Positions 15,717 to 23,433 of a DNA stretch of 64,000 bases are shown here, in pieces (the stretch's first letter is position 1; every line of letters starts with the position of its first letter). The notes beneath the pieces were generated by a model. The model had not been told where the DNA came from and ran no database searches. It was given only the letters and a program-made list of their open reading frames with translations. The stretch spans positions 62,001 through 126,000 of the forward strand of contig NZ_CP120635.1 in the NCBI RefSeq assembly GCF_021353295.2, written 5' to 3'. The stretch is from Pseudodesulfovibrio thermohalotolerans. Lineage in GTDB: Bacteria; Desulfobacterota; Desulfovibrionia; Desulfovibrionales; Desulfovibrionaceae. The position numbers were made by a program, and so were the translations under genes.

Positions 15717-18215
15717 CTAGGAGGAGCCGAGTTCGCCGATCAGGCCGTCCAGCTCCTTGGCGATGGAGGCCAGCTCGTGGCAGGCGCGGGCGGATTCGGC
15801 CATGGCCTCGCTGGTGTTCCTGGAGATGCCGTGCATCTCCTCGGTCGCCTTGGTGATCTGTTCCGAGGCCGAGGACTGCTCCTCGGCGGCGGCGGCGATG
15901 CCCTGGACCTGGAGCACGGAGTCGCGGGAGACCTCCACGATGGCCTGCAGGGAGTCGCCCGCGTCGCGGGCCAGGGAGGTGCAGGTCTCGACCACGCGGG
16001 CCACCTTGTCGGTCTCGCTGACGTTGCGCTGGGCCATGCCCTGGATGGCGCCGATGGCGTTGCCCACCTCGGTGGTGGCGACCATGGTCTTTTCGGCCAG
16101 CTTGCGGACCTCGTCCGCGACCACGGCGAAGCCGCGCCCGGCGTCGCCCGCGCGGGCCGCCTCGATGGCCGCGTTGAGCGCCAGCAGGTTGGTCTGGTCC
16201 GCGATGTCGTTGATCACGGTCATGACCTTGCCGATGCCCTCGGCCTGTTCGCCCAGCTCGCCCATGTTCGCCTTGAGGGTGGAGGCGAGTTCCCGGACCT
16301 CGCCGACGGTGGAGGCCACCTCGACCACCACGTCGCGTCCGGCCTGGGCCTGCTCGGCGTTGTGGGCCGCGTCGTTGGCGTTGCGGGCCACCTCCAACAC
16401 GGTGGAGTTCATCTCGTCCATGGCCGTGGCCGTCTCGGTGGCGCGGGCGCTCTGCTCCTCGGCCCCCTGGCGCGATTCCTCGACGCGGTCAAGGAGCTGG
16501 CCCGAGGCGGTGGTCATGCGCTCCGAGAGCCGACCGGCCCGGTCCGCGACCCGCTGCATCTTGCGCTGGGAATCGAGGATATCGGTCTGGTCCACTACCA
16601 CCTCAAGCGCGCCGACCACGTTCTGGTGCTCGTCGAACAGCGGCGAGGCGTAGCCCTTGATGTCCACGGTGCCCTTGTCCAGGACCCCTCTGGTGGAGCC
16701 CACGGACCGTTTGCGGGTCCGCATGGATTGGGTGCAGACACAGTTCTCCGTGTCGCAGATGTCGGTGTTGAAGACCCCGCTGCACGGCTTGCCGAGCAGC
16801 TCGTGGTCGCTCCTGCCCGCGATCTCCTGGGCGTTCTTGTTCAGGAAGAGCAGCTTGTGGCCCTGGTCCACGGAGAACACCGGGAACGGGAAGGAGTCGA
16901 AGGTCGCGGTATAGGTGTCGGCCACCCGGTTCATGGACCGGATGAGCTGGGCATAGGCCCCCTCGTAGCGCGTGGCGTCGCCGCGCGTCCGGATCACGCC
17001 GCGTCCCACCTCGCGGGCCGTGGCCTCGCAGTCGTCGATGAGCGCGCTCAGGGTCGCCGGGATGCGGCTCACCGAGCGGTGGATGGAGCCGATCTCGTCC
17101 GTGGAGGCCGCCGGCTCGCCCTCGGCCAGGTTGCCGCGCGAGACGTCCTCGGCCAGGGCGCGGATGCGGTCCAGGGGCCGGAACACGGCGTAGCGCAGGA
17201 CCACCATGAGGGTCAGCAGCGGCACCACCACGGCCAAGCCGAAGAGGATCAGGACCAGCACCGAGGCGCTGTCCAGGATGGAGTTCTGCAGGGAAATGTC
17301 GCGGGCCAGGGTGATCACGCCGATGTTCTTGCCCTGGTAGTCCTTGACCGGCAGGTAGGCCACGGCGAAGTCCCCGGTGATGGTCACGTACCGGCCGTCC
17401 TCGGCCTTGCGCAGCATGTCCGCCGTGACCGCGCCGTCGAGCTGCGCGTTCTCCTTGCCCGCCACGCGGACAAAGGCGTCGTCCACCAGCGGGTACTTGG
17501 CCGGGTCCTGGAGATTGGTCGTGGTCGGCAGCAGGGAACTGCTCATGTACAGGGTGTAGTAGCTGCCCGCCTCGTCCTGGAAGAGCTTGAACACGTCGCC
17601 GTAGCTCTTGAGCACCTCCACCGAGCCGAGCCGGTTGCCCGCCGCGTCCTTGACCGCCACCAGGCCGCGGATGGCGAATCCGCCGCGCCCGGGCTCAATG
17701 CCCCGGCGGGGCTGGCCGTCGCGGTTCACGTCGATGACCGTCTTGCGGAAGCTCGAGATGTCGTCCGAGATGTCCACCCACTTGCCGTTTCGCTTGGCCT
17801 GCTTCTCGCGCCACATGCGGGCCAGGCTGCGCGCGTTGGGCAGGTGGAAGTGCAGCTGGAGCTTGTCCCCCAGGGTCTCGCTGTACCCCGCCATGGTGGA
17901 GGCCAGGGCCTGGCGCAGCCCTTCGCGGGCGGACTGCACCACCGGGTCGCTCTCGTCGTTGATGTTCCCCTGGTGGGCCAGGGTGAAGGCCTCGATCACC
18001 GCGGGCATGCGGCTGAACAGGGCCGCCTCCTCCTGGGCGCGGACCGCCGCCTCCTCGGTGTTCTGCTCCAGGGTCCTGGCGGCGTCGCCGACCAGCATCT
18101 CCGCATAGGAGGTCCTCAGCTCGTCGAACTGCCCGCTCAACAGCAGATAGCCGCCGCAGCCGATCAGAAGGACCAGCGGAAGGGTCGGCAACAGGATCTT
18201 AAATTTGATGCTCAT
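15717..18215 (-). CDS. Methyl-accepting chemotaxis protein with periplasmic double-Cache and Cys-rich PAS domains
   Basis: 832 residues: membrane segment 1 ([19 protein letters not shown]), a large periplasmic ligand domain (about 30-310, with [15 protein letters not shown] typical of double Cache), membrane segment 2 ([20 protein letters not shown]), HAMP, then a PAS domain with clustered Cys ([17 protein letters not shown]). The MCP signalling domain follows, with the hairpin tip [20 protein letters not shown] near residue 670. There is no CheR-docking pentapeptide at the C-terminus. GGAGC precedes the ATG. The ligand is unknown; the Cys-PAS could add redox sensing. Confidence 0.93.
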   Translation of the reverse strand: MSIKFKILLPTLPLVLLIGCGGYLLLSGQFDELRTSYAEMLVGDAARTLEQNTEEAAVRAQEEAALFSRMPAVIEAFTLAHQGNINDESDPVVQSAREGLRQALASTMAGYSETLGDKLQLHFHLPNARSLARMWREKQAKRNGKWVDISDDISSFRKTVIDVNRDGQPRRGIEPGRGGFAIRGLVAVKDAAGNRLGSVEVLKSYGDVFKLFQDEAGSYYTLYMSSSLLPTTTNLQDPAKYPLVDDAFVRVAGKENAQLDGAVTADMLRKAEDGRYVTITGDFAVAYLPVKDYQGKNIGVITLARDISLQNSILDSASVLVLILFGLAVVVPLLTLMVVLRYAVFRPLDRIRALAEDVSRGNLAEGEPAASTDEIGSIHRSVSRIPATLSALIDDCEATAREVGRGVIRTRGDATRYEGAYAQLIRSMNRVADTYTATFDSFPFPVFSVDQGHKLLFLNKNAQEIAGRSDHELLGKPCSGVFNTDICDTENCVCTQSMRTRKRSVGSTRGVLDKGTVDIKGYASPLFDEHQNVVGALEVVVDQTDILDSQRKMQRVADRAGRLSERMTTASGQLLDRVEESRQGAEEQSARATETATAMDEMNSTVLEVARNANDAAHNAEQAQAGRDVVVEVASTVGEVRELASTLKANMGELGEQAEGIGKVMTVINDIADQTNLLALNAAIEAARAGDAGRGFAVVADEVRKLAEKTMVATTEVGNAIGAIQGMAQRNVSETDKVARVVETCTSLARDAGDSLQAIVEVSRDSVLQVQGIAAAAEEQSSASEQITKATEEMHGISRNTSEAMAESARACHELASIAKELDGLIGELGSS

Positions 18216-18455
18216 ATTCGTGCTCCGATGACCAGGGACACCGGCCCCTCAGACGGGCCCCCGAAATGTATAAAGAAATGACCTCCGGCATGAAAAAACA
18301 GCCGTATCGTAACACGATTCAATAGGAACTCAACACATCGTACACAATTATATTCAATAAGTTCGAACATTCACAAACCCGACAATCCCATCTGGCAAAG
18401 GTTCTCCCTTGGGCCGACTCGCTTGTGAAAAATCGACGTATCTCTTTGGTAACAC

Positions 18456-18502
18456 CCGTGCGCAACCGCCATGGCCGAAAAGGGTTGCGCGGGAGTTTGT
18501 TT
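18456..18502 (+). terminator. Hairpin with T-rich tail in the MCP/tRNA gap
   Basis: GCGCAACC (18460-18467) pairs with GGTTGCGC (18483-18490) around a 15-base loop, and TTTGTTTT follows at 18495. It resembles a Rho-independent terminator for rightward transcription. The rest of 18216-18583 holds the MCP promoter side and no credible gene. Confidence 0.4.
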
Positions 18503-18583
18503 TATGTAAGAAGGCGACCTCCACGGACGGGCAACCCTCCGCGGGAGGCCGCCCCCACCGGGGGAACGCCTTCCGCCCCATGC

Positions 18584-18634
18584 GTCCCCATCGTCTAGCC
18601 TGGTCCAGGACGACGGCCTTTCACGCCGTTAACA
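18584..18634 (+). pseudogene. 5' portion of tRNA-Glu(UUC), from the acceptor strand through the anticodon arm
   Basis: Starts with the acceptor strand GTCCCCA, then the D-arm (TCGTCTAGCCTGG) and anticodon arm with TTC. Past 18634 the sequence departs: AGAATTCAAAGTGG replaces GGGGTTCAAATCCC, so neither the T-arm nor the 3' acceptor strand can form. The last 22 bases (18613-18634) equal 5914-5935. Joining 18584-18634 to 5936-5962 gives a complete tRNA-Glu with CCA in which every stem pairs. Confidence 0.85.
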
Positions 18635-18757
18635 AGAATTCAAAGTGGATCTCATCACTGGTCGACCAGCACGTTTCCATGACCGAGTGCAGCGCGCCGA
18701 CTGTCCGTGAACGTGTTCTCAGCATTCTTGAGCGCAAGCGACAAGGTCTACTGCACC

Positions 18758-18789
18758 TGTGTCAATGATGGAAAATTATCATTGGCACA
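18758..18789. promoter_or_regulatory. 12-bp inverted repeat upstream of the nuclease gene
   Basis: TGTGTCAATGAT (18758-18769) and ATCATTGGCACA (18778-18789) pair with one mismatch around an 8-base AT-rich spacer. It could be a regulator binding site in the element. The remainder of 18635-18884 shows no convincing gene. Confidence 0.35.
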
Positions 18790-18884
18790 GGGTTTGCCCG
18801 CAACAGCGTATCTGTTTGAAACCTTGAGCCAGAGGGCCGGAGGGGATACAAGAGCGCCAAGATCAACTAATCCTTGGGGCCCAC

Positions 18885-19562
18885 ATGGCTAATAGATTTC
18901 TCTCGATCCTACTCCTAATCCTTCTTTTTTTCACCGGCCTGTCTCACGCTTTCATGGGCAAAGTCGTCGGGGTAGCTGATGGCGATACCATCACGGTGTT
19001 GGCCGAAGGGAATACGACCATCAAGGTTCGGCTCTACGGCATCGATGCCCCCGAGAGCAGGCAGGACTTCGGCAACAAAGCCAAGCAGAATCTTACATCG
19101 CTGGTATTCGGTAAGATCGTTGACATGGAGCCCATGGCCCAGGACAGGTACGGTCGGACCGTCGCCCACATCTTCGTTGATGACCAAGACGTGTGTGAAG
19201 CCCTTGTGCGAGCGGGCATGGCCTGGGTTTACCTCATTTACTGCCGAGAAAAGCCCACATGTGACAACTGGCTTATGTTTGAGCAAAAGGTCAGAGTTGC
19301 GGGCGTGGGCCTGTGGGCCAGTCCGTCACCGCAAGCACCTTGGGAGTGGCGACGGGGAGGTGGGGTTAAGGGTGACGCGCTTGCTCCTGCACCCAAATAC
19401 CAAGCCGCCTCGGGCACTGTGTATCATGGAAACATCAGCAGTCACGTTTTTCACCGGCCTGGATGTCGCCACTACGACTGCAAGAACTGCGTTGAAAACT
19501 TCGAGAAGCGCAAGGATGCGATTCGGGCTGGGTACAAACCCTGCCAGATATGCAGCCCCTGA
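18885..19562 (+). CDS. Secreted thermonuclease-family (SNase-like) protein with C-terminal Cys/His domain
   Basis: 225 residues. An N-terminal signal (FLSILLLILLFFTGLSHAF) precedes a staphylococcal-nuclease-like OB fold with catalytic motifs VADGDTITVL, RLYGIDAPESRQ and DRYGRTVAHIF, as in Ca-dependent SNases. The C-terminal 45 residues (HVFHRPGCRHYDCKNC then CQICSP) form a metal-binding-looking domain resembling the Ada-type zinc domain often attached to such nucleases. Codon use is less GC-biased than in flanking genes, in line with transfer. It probably degrades extracellular or periplasmic nucleic acid. Confidence 0.85.
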   Translation: MANRFLSILLLILLFFTGLSHAFMGKVVGVADGDTITVLAEGNTTIKVRLYGIDAPESRQDFGNKAKQNLTSLVFGKIVDMEPMAQDRYGRTVAHIFVDDQDVCEALVRAGMAWVYLIYCREKPTCDNWLMFEQKVRVAGVGLWASPSPQAPWEWRRGGGVKGDALAPAPKYQAASGTVYHGNISSHVFHRPGCRHYDCKNCVENFEKRKDAIRAGYKPCQICSP

Positions 19563-19639
19563 CCCCTAGAGTGGCTTCCTTCATCAGGGCAAGGGCATCA
19601 GGTACAGCATTGTGCGGGGATGAGCATGAAGAAGAAATT

Positions 19640-19852
19640 ATGCAAGACCAACGAACGTCGGCCATGGGATGTGCTCAACTGCTCAAAATCATGCTACCTG
19701 GCAGCGCCCCGTGGAAGCAGGCCAAGATGAAACGCCACGAATTCGAGGCACTCCTCCTTGAGATGCCCGACGGGTTCACGGAATATGTCTCCAAGGAAGC
19801 CGAGGTCGAGAGGCTGCTTGAGGCCGTGTTCGGCAAGGACAGATTGAAGTGA
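19640..19852 (+). CDS. Small hypothetical protein of the element
   Basis: 70 residues from ATG 19640, preceded by GAAGAAGAAA. Not recognised. The sequence is Glu/Lys-rich at the end (EYVSKEAEVERLLEAVFGKD) with no membrane segment or Cys motif. The frame is open from 19550, but that would overlap the nuclease gene. 19853-19977 behind it holds nothing obvious. Confidence 0.4.
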   Translation: MQDQRTSAMGCAQLLKIMLPGSAPWKQAKMKRHEFEALLLEMPDGFTEYVSKEAEVERLLEAVFGKDRLK

Positions 19853-19977
19853 GGAGTGGCGGTTACCATGCGGCAACCTCCTGAATTGCCCAAAGAAGAC
19901 CCAAAAAGCCATTTCCAGCACAGGGCAAGGAGAATTGAACGCCTCAAGGGTCTTTCTGTGGAAAATGTAGCCGGTTT

Positions 19978-21771
19978 TTACAGTTGCTTTGATCGAGTAG
20001 CTATCCACTTTTGCAAGTCCTCAAGATCCCAGTCATAGTGTGTCTGCTCCGGTGGAGCGGGAGTTCCATCTAGCTTAACAAATGGACCACCTGCTACAAT
20101 GGATTCAGGCGGTACGGATTTTTTATAAATGAATCTTTGCCAGACGACCTTTTCATTTACTCTTCGTGGCGGTGGACAGAAACATGCATAATATAGGGTC
20201 CTGTCAGGCATATCTGTATGTTCGCCACCGATTTCAAAAACAGCTACCCGATCTGGGAAAAAAGTAATTTTGCGGACAACCCGTCTCAACTCGGCGGTCA
20301 ACTCCCCGCGAAGTCTTGACGCTTCTTCTTCATCTGCATTTTTCAACTTTTCGGCCAAGGCCGTGATGTTGGACTGCCTTTTTTTGATAGACGGCTTTAC
20401 CTGGCTTTCTGCAAGTCGATCTTCAAGGTCTAGGATTCTTTCCTTACAACCCCTAACGTCCTCGTGCATGTCCCGGATGCGTTGCTCGACTTGCGGGATG
20501 GAGTCGGCCCCGAAAGACTCGACTAGCTTGTCCAAGGTTCTCGTGCTTTCCGCTAGTTCGGCTTGCGCCTTTTTCAGTTCCTCCTGAAGGTCCGGCTTAT
20601 GGATTGTCTTTTCCTCGCCGATGGAGTCCAGGTCGATTTCTCGCAGGAGGCCATCAAGGAGCGCTTGTTCAATCCGGGCATACTGGTGGAATGAGGCGTG
20701 TTCACAGTTCGTCCCGCGACTCCGGCCATCACAAACGAGATATTTGTCTTTGGGACGGGCAGTGCGCAAACGCATGGCACACCCACACAATCCGCAACGA
20801 GCGACTTTCCTGAAAATATTGGTCACAAACCCCTTTTTCCCCTTCCCTCCCGTGTCGGGCTTCAATTTCCTCCGCTTGGAAGCAGCCCTTGCCCTAAGCC
20901 ATGTCTCCTCGTCAATCACCCGGGGCCAGTAGCCATGTACGGGGTCGCCGAACGGAACCCGCTTCCCCCCTTGGCGTTTACCACCAGTGTACGGCTGGTA
21001 TTCACCTAAAACCGATCTTTCATCGACGATTTTGCCAACGTATGAAGCCGACCAACCATTCTTGGAACGGCCCCAAGTCGGAATCTTCTCTTCGTTAAAA
21101 CGCATGGCGATCATGCGTCTTCCGTACCCGGTGATCGTCTCCGCGAACATCCGCTTGATTAACTCAGCCCTTTCCGGGATCAGGATGTATTTGCCCTGGT
21201 CAGCGGAATACTCGACCCACGCCGGATGGAGACCGCCGATCGGGACCCCCCTTTTAGCCAAACGGTGCTTGTTGTCCCACATCGCACCGAGCCGTTCGGA
21301 TTTCCGCTCGGACTCCTCGTTCGCCCTCGCCATGATCCCGAGGCAAATTAGCAGATCACTGAAATTGTCGTTGATGTTCTCGTGAGTGTATGTTTTCCCG
21401 TTTTCAAGAGTATGGATTTTTATGCCCGCGCGGACGATCTCACGGAAAACGTCGAAAGCGTCCAGAACCTTGGCGCGGGAAATTCGGTCCAACGACTCGA
21501 CGACTAGGACCGAACCGCATGGGATTTTGCTTTCGCGAACAAGAGACAGAAACTGTCCCAGCGCCCCTTCGGTGACGTTGGCCGAGGTGTATGCCGAAAC
21601 ACCAAGGTCCCGCAGATCATCATCGAGAACAAGCCCGTTGGCTTTCACGTATCTATGTGTCGCCTCAAGTTGCCTTCGCAAGCTGTCGCCATGAAGCTGT
21701 TTTTTTGACGACATCCTTATATAGCTGTATGCCTTTGTTTTTTTCTTGTTTGATTTTGACATGTCTAGCAT
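19978..21771 (-). CDS. Large serine recombinase (integrase)
   Basis: 597 residues. The resolvase catalytic domain has the nucleophile in YSYIRMSSKKQ (Ser21) and the conserved VLVVESLDRISRA. It is followed by the recombinase domain (GGLHPAWVEYSADQGKY region), a zinc ribbon (CGLCGCAMRLR to GTNCEH, about 325-360) and a coiled coil (about 400-470), as in phiC31/Bxb1-type integrases. No Shine-Dalgarno site is clear; ATG 21771 or 21762 is likely. The start is only about 30 bases from the comM breakpoint, the usual place for an integrase beside its att site. Confidence 0.92.
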   Translation of the reverse strand: MLDMSKSNKKKTKAYSYIRMSSKKQLHGDSLRRQLEATHRYVKANGLVLDDDLRDLGVSAYTSANVTEGALGQFLSLVRESKIPCGSVLVVESLDRISRAKVLDAFDVFREIVRAGIKIHTLENGKTYTHENINDNFSDLLICLGIMARANEESERKSERLGAMWDNKHRLAKRGVPIGGLHPAWVEYSADQGKYILIPERAELIKRMFAETITGYGRRMIAMRFNEEKIPTWGRSKNGWSASYVGKIVDERSVLGEYQPYTGGKRQGGKRVPFGDPVHGYWPRVIDEETWLRARAASKRRKLKPDTGGKGKKGFVTNIFRKVARCGLCGCAMRLRTARPKDKYLVCDGRSRGTNCEHASFHQYARIEQALLDGLLREIDLDSIGEEKTIHKPDLQEELKKAQAELAESTRTLDKLVESFGADSIPQVEQRIRDMHEDVRGCKERILDLEDRLAESQVKPSIKKRQSNITALAEKLKNADEEEASRLRGELTAELRRVVRKITFFPDRVAVFEIGGEHTDMPDRTLYYACFCPPPRRVNEKVVWQRFIYKKSVPPESIVAGGPFVKLDGTPAPPEQTHYDWDLEDLQKWIATRSKQL

Positions 21772-21797
21772 GTTAATATGTTGTCCAAATAAAAACA

Positions 21798-22283
21798 AGT
21801 CCCTGTCCGTGCGGTTACCTGTCCGACGAGACCCACCCGTGCACCTGCACGCCGTTGGCCGTGCAGCGGTATCGGGGCAAGATTTCCGGTCCGCTGCTCG
21901 ATCGCATCGACCTGCACGTGTCCGTGCCCGCCGTGCCCTACGAAAATCTCCGGCAGACCCGCTCCGAAGTGGACTCCGCCACCATGCGCGCGCACATCCT
22001 TTCCGCGCGCAGCATCCAGGCCGAGCGGTACAAAGGCCGACACTTCAGCCTCAACGCCGAACTGGACGGCGCGGCCCTGGAAGAGTTCTGTTCCCTGGGC
22101 GAAGCCGAGCACCGCTTCCTGCGGCAGGCCGTGGAAAGTCTGGGCCTCTCCGCCCGCGCTTATACCCGCGTCCTGCGCATATCCCGGACCATCGCCGATC
22201 TCGCCGAAGACAACGCCATCCGCGCCGAGCACCTGGCCGAGGCCATCAACTACCGAAGCATGGACCGCGAAGGCACGGTTTGA
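21798..22283 (+). pseudogene. comM: comM/yifB C-terminal remnant cut by the integrated element
   Basis: In frame from 21798 the sequence reads SPCPCGYLSDETHPCTC and then RYRGKISGPLLDRIDLHV, the zinc-motif and sensor region of the Mg-chelatase-like ComM/YifB AAA+ protein, through to the natural C-terminus (HLAEAINYRSMDREGTV). The first two thirds, including Walker A and B, are absent; the frame stops upstream at 21774-21776. Family members have NPCPCGY here, so the break lies at or just before that motif. The 5' part is not in the window. Confidence 0.88.
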
Positions 22284-22298
22284 GGGGGCCTCCGGCGG

Positions 22299-22354
22299 CT
22301 GGGGGAAGGGAGGGAAAAACCCTTTGAAAAGGGTTCTTTCCCTCCCTTCCCCCA
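22299..22354. repeat. Long near-perfect inverted repeat (intergenic repeat copy 1)
   Basis: Arms of about 26 bases, built on GGGGGAAGGGAGGGAAA and its complement, close on an AAAGGG/CCCTTT tip. A preceding CCTCCGGCGGC word recurs at the other copies. It lies 16 bases after the comM stop. Confidence 0.7.
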
Positions 22355-22541
22355 GACCCCTATCCCTCCCTTTTCCCAAACTTTTTGTTTGCCTTCGGCA
22401 GGTGTGCAGGAGCGATTTCAAGGTTGTTCCTTATTGGTTCAGCCTTTTTTCGTGTTCGTTGGTAAGAGTTCTTGAAAAATAAAATGCCTTCCTTCCGCGA
22501 AGCGGCGGCAAAAAGTTTAGGAAGGGAAAGGAGATGGGGGG

Positions 22542-22604
22542 TCCGGGGGGAAGAGGAAAGGGAAAGCCCTTTTCAAAGGGTTGCCCTTTCCTCTTCCCCC
22601 CGGC
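22542..22604. repeat. Long near-perfect inverted repeat (intergenic repeat copy 2)
   Basis: Arms CCGGGGGGAAGAGGAAAGGG (22543-22562) and its complement close on the same CCCTTTT/AAAGGG tip as copy 1. They are followed by GCCGCCGGAGGCACC, the complement-related word seen at copy 1 and at 31918-31940. The rest of 22355-22541 is non-coding. Confidence 0.7.
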
Positions 22605-22618
22605 CGCCGGAGGCACCA

Positions 22619-22655
22619 AAAAAAAGGCCCCCCGCACACGCGGGGGGCCTTTTTC
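22619..22655. terminator. Bidirectional Rho-independent terminator
   Basis: AAAAGGCCCCCCGC pairs with GCGGGGGGCCTTTT around a 5-base ACACG/CACAC-type loop, with an A-run on the left and TTTTT on the right. It serves the leftward cluster ending at 22675 and any rightward readthrough from comM. Confidence 0.85.
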
Positions 22656-22674
22656 ATTCGATCATCCGTCGGGA

Positions 22675-23034
22675 CTAGACGCCGGACAGGCGGTTGGCGA
22701 GTTCGGTTCCGTCCTGGGCGGCGGGGTTGGCGGGCAGGGCCATGAGAACCCCGTAGCCTTCGGCCGCCTCGTGGAAATCCTCTTCGCTCATGGAGGTGAC
22801 CACGGCGGTGAGGGTCATGGCCGAGACCATGAGGATTTCGCGGACCAGGTCGAGGGGCTTGTGGTCGGGCAGGTTCTCGTCGATGACCACGAGCGCCGGG
22901 GACTTTGCGGACACCCGTTCCAGGGTCGCGGCTCCGGAGGAAGCCACGTCCACATCCTGTCCGGTCTTGTCGGCCAGGGCCTTGGAGAAGGCGGCCAGCT
23001 CGTCCGGGCGGGTGGTTGCCAGCACGATGGACAT
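22675..23034 (-). CDS. Stand-alone receiver-domain-like protein at the end of the orange-protein-like cluster
   Basis: 119 residues. The pattern is a CheY-like fold: hydrophobic strand MSIVLATTRPDE, then ALVVIDENLPDHKPLDLV with an Asp where the phosphoacceptor would be, and a C-terminal strand. The N-terminal acidic pair of true receivers is replaced by TTRPDE, so phosphorylation is doubtful. ATG 23034 follows the upstream stop by one base (TAACATG), so it is translated with the NifX-like gene. Function unknown. Confidence 0.65.
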   Translation of the reverse strand: MSIVLATTRPDELAAFSKALADKTGQDVDVASSGAATLERVSAKSPALVVIDENLPDHKPLDLVREILMVSAMTLTAVVTSMSEEDFHEAAEGYGVLMALPANPAAQDGTELANRLSGV

Positions 23035-23035
23035 G

Positions 23036-23410
23036 TTAGTGTCCGCCGCCGCAGGTCTGTTCAACAGTGAAGACCGGCAGGGAGTCGTGCAGGAACGCCT
23101 CGACGGCGGCGTGCACGGTGGGTGCGCCGGAGCCGTGGTAGACCTGGATGCCGACCTGGTTGAAGCCCATGAGCGGGCGCATACCCATGCCGCCGGAGAT
23201 GAGGGCCTGGACGTTGTTGTCGGCCAGGTAGTTCACGGGGGCCATGCAGCCGCCCTGCACATGGGGGCAGCTCGGGACCACGGAGACCTCTTTCACTGCG
23301 CCGTCCTCGACGTCGACCAGGGTGTACATGGCGCAATGGCCGAAGTGGGCATCGATGGAGGCGTCCATGCCGCCGGGAGCGGCGGAGGGAATTGCGATAC
23401 GCGTATTCAC
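23036..23410 (-). CDS. NifX/NifB-family (dinitrogenase Fe-Mo cofactor biosynthesis-like) protein, orange-protein type
   Basis: 124 residues with the small MTH1175/NifX fold: MNTRIAIPSAAPGGMDASID, FGHCAMYTLVD and ISGGMGMRPLMGFNQVGI. The C-terminus TCGGGH is Cys/His-bearing, and SCPHVQGGCMAP adds more Cys. In Desulfovibrio this family includes the orange protein, which binds a Mo-Cu-sulfide cluster and is encoded beside two MinD-type ATPases exactly as here. The metal in this protein cannot be told from sequence. Confidence 0.82.
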   Translation of the reverse strand: MNTRIAIPSAAPGGMDASIDAHFGHCAMYTLVDVEDGAVKEVSVVPSCPHVQGGCMAPVNYLADNNVQALISGGMGMRPLMGFNQVGIQVYHGSGAPTVHAAVEAFLHDSLPVFTVEQTCGGGH

Positions 23411-23433
23411 TGTAAAAACTCCTTACAAATAAG

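Larger units (their letters stand above)
18635..21797. mobile_element. Integrated element segment between split tRNA-Glu and interrupted comM
   Basis: The stretch is visibly less GC-rich than its neighbours. It starts where tRNA-Glu is cut and ends where comM is cut. It carries a secreted nuclease, a small unknown gene and a large serine recombinase reading inward from the comM junction. No tyrosine integrase, replication or conjugation genes are present here, so it is only part of one element or a composite of two. Confidence 0.6.

Noticed and set aside
15777..18281. An 834-codon frame antisense to the chemoreceptor
   Set aside because: Composition is His/Gly/Asp-rich shadow sequence with no domain; the MCP on the other strand is unambiguous.
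18707..18892. Short frame between the tRNA-Glu fragment and the nuclease gene
   Set aside because: No ribosome site and it crosses the 12-bp inverted repeat; it looks non-coding.
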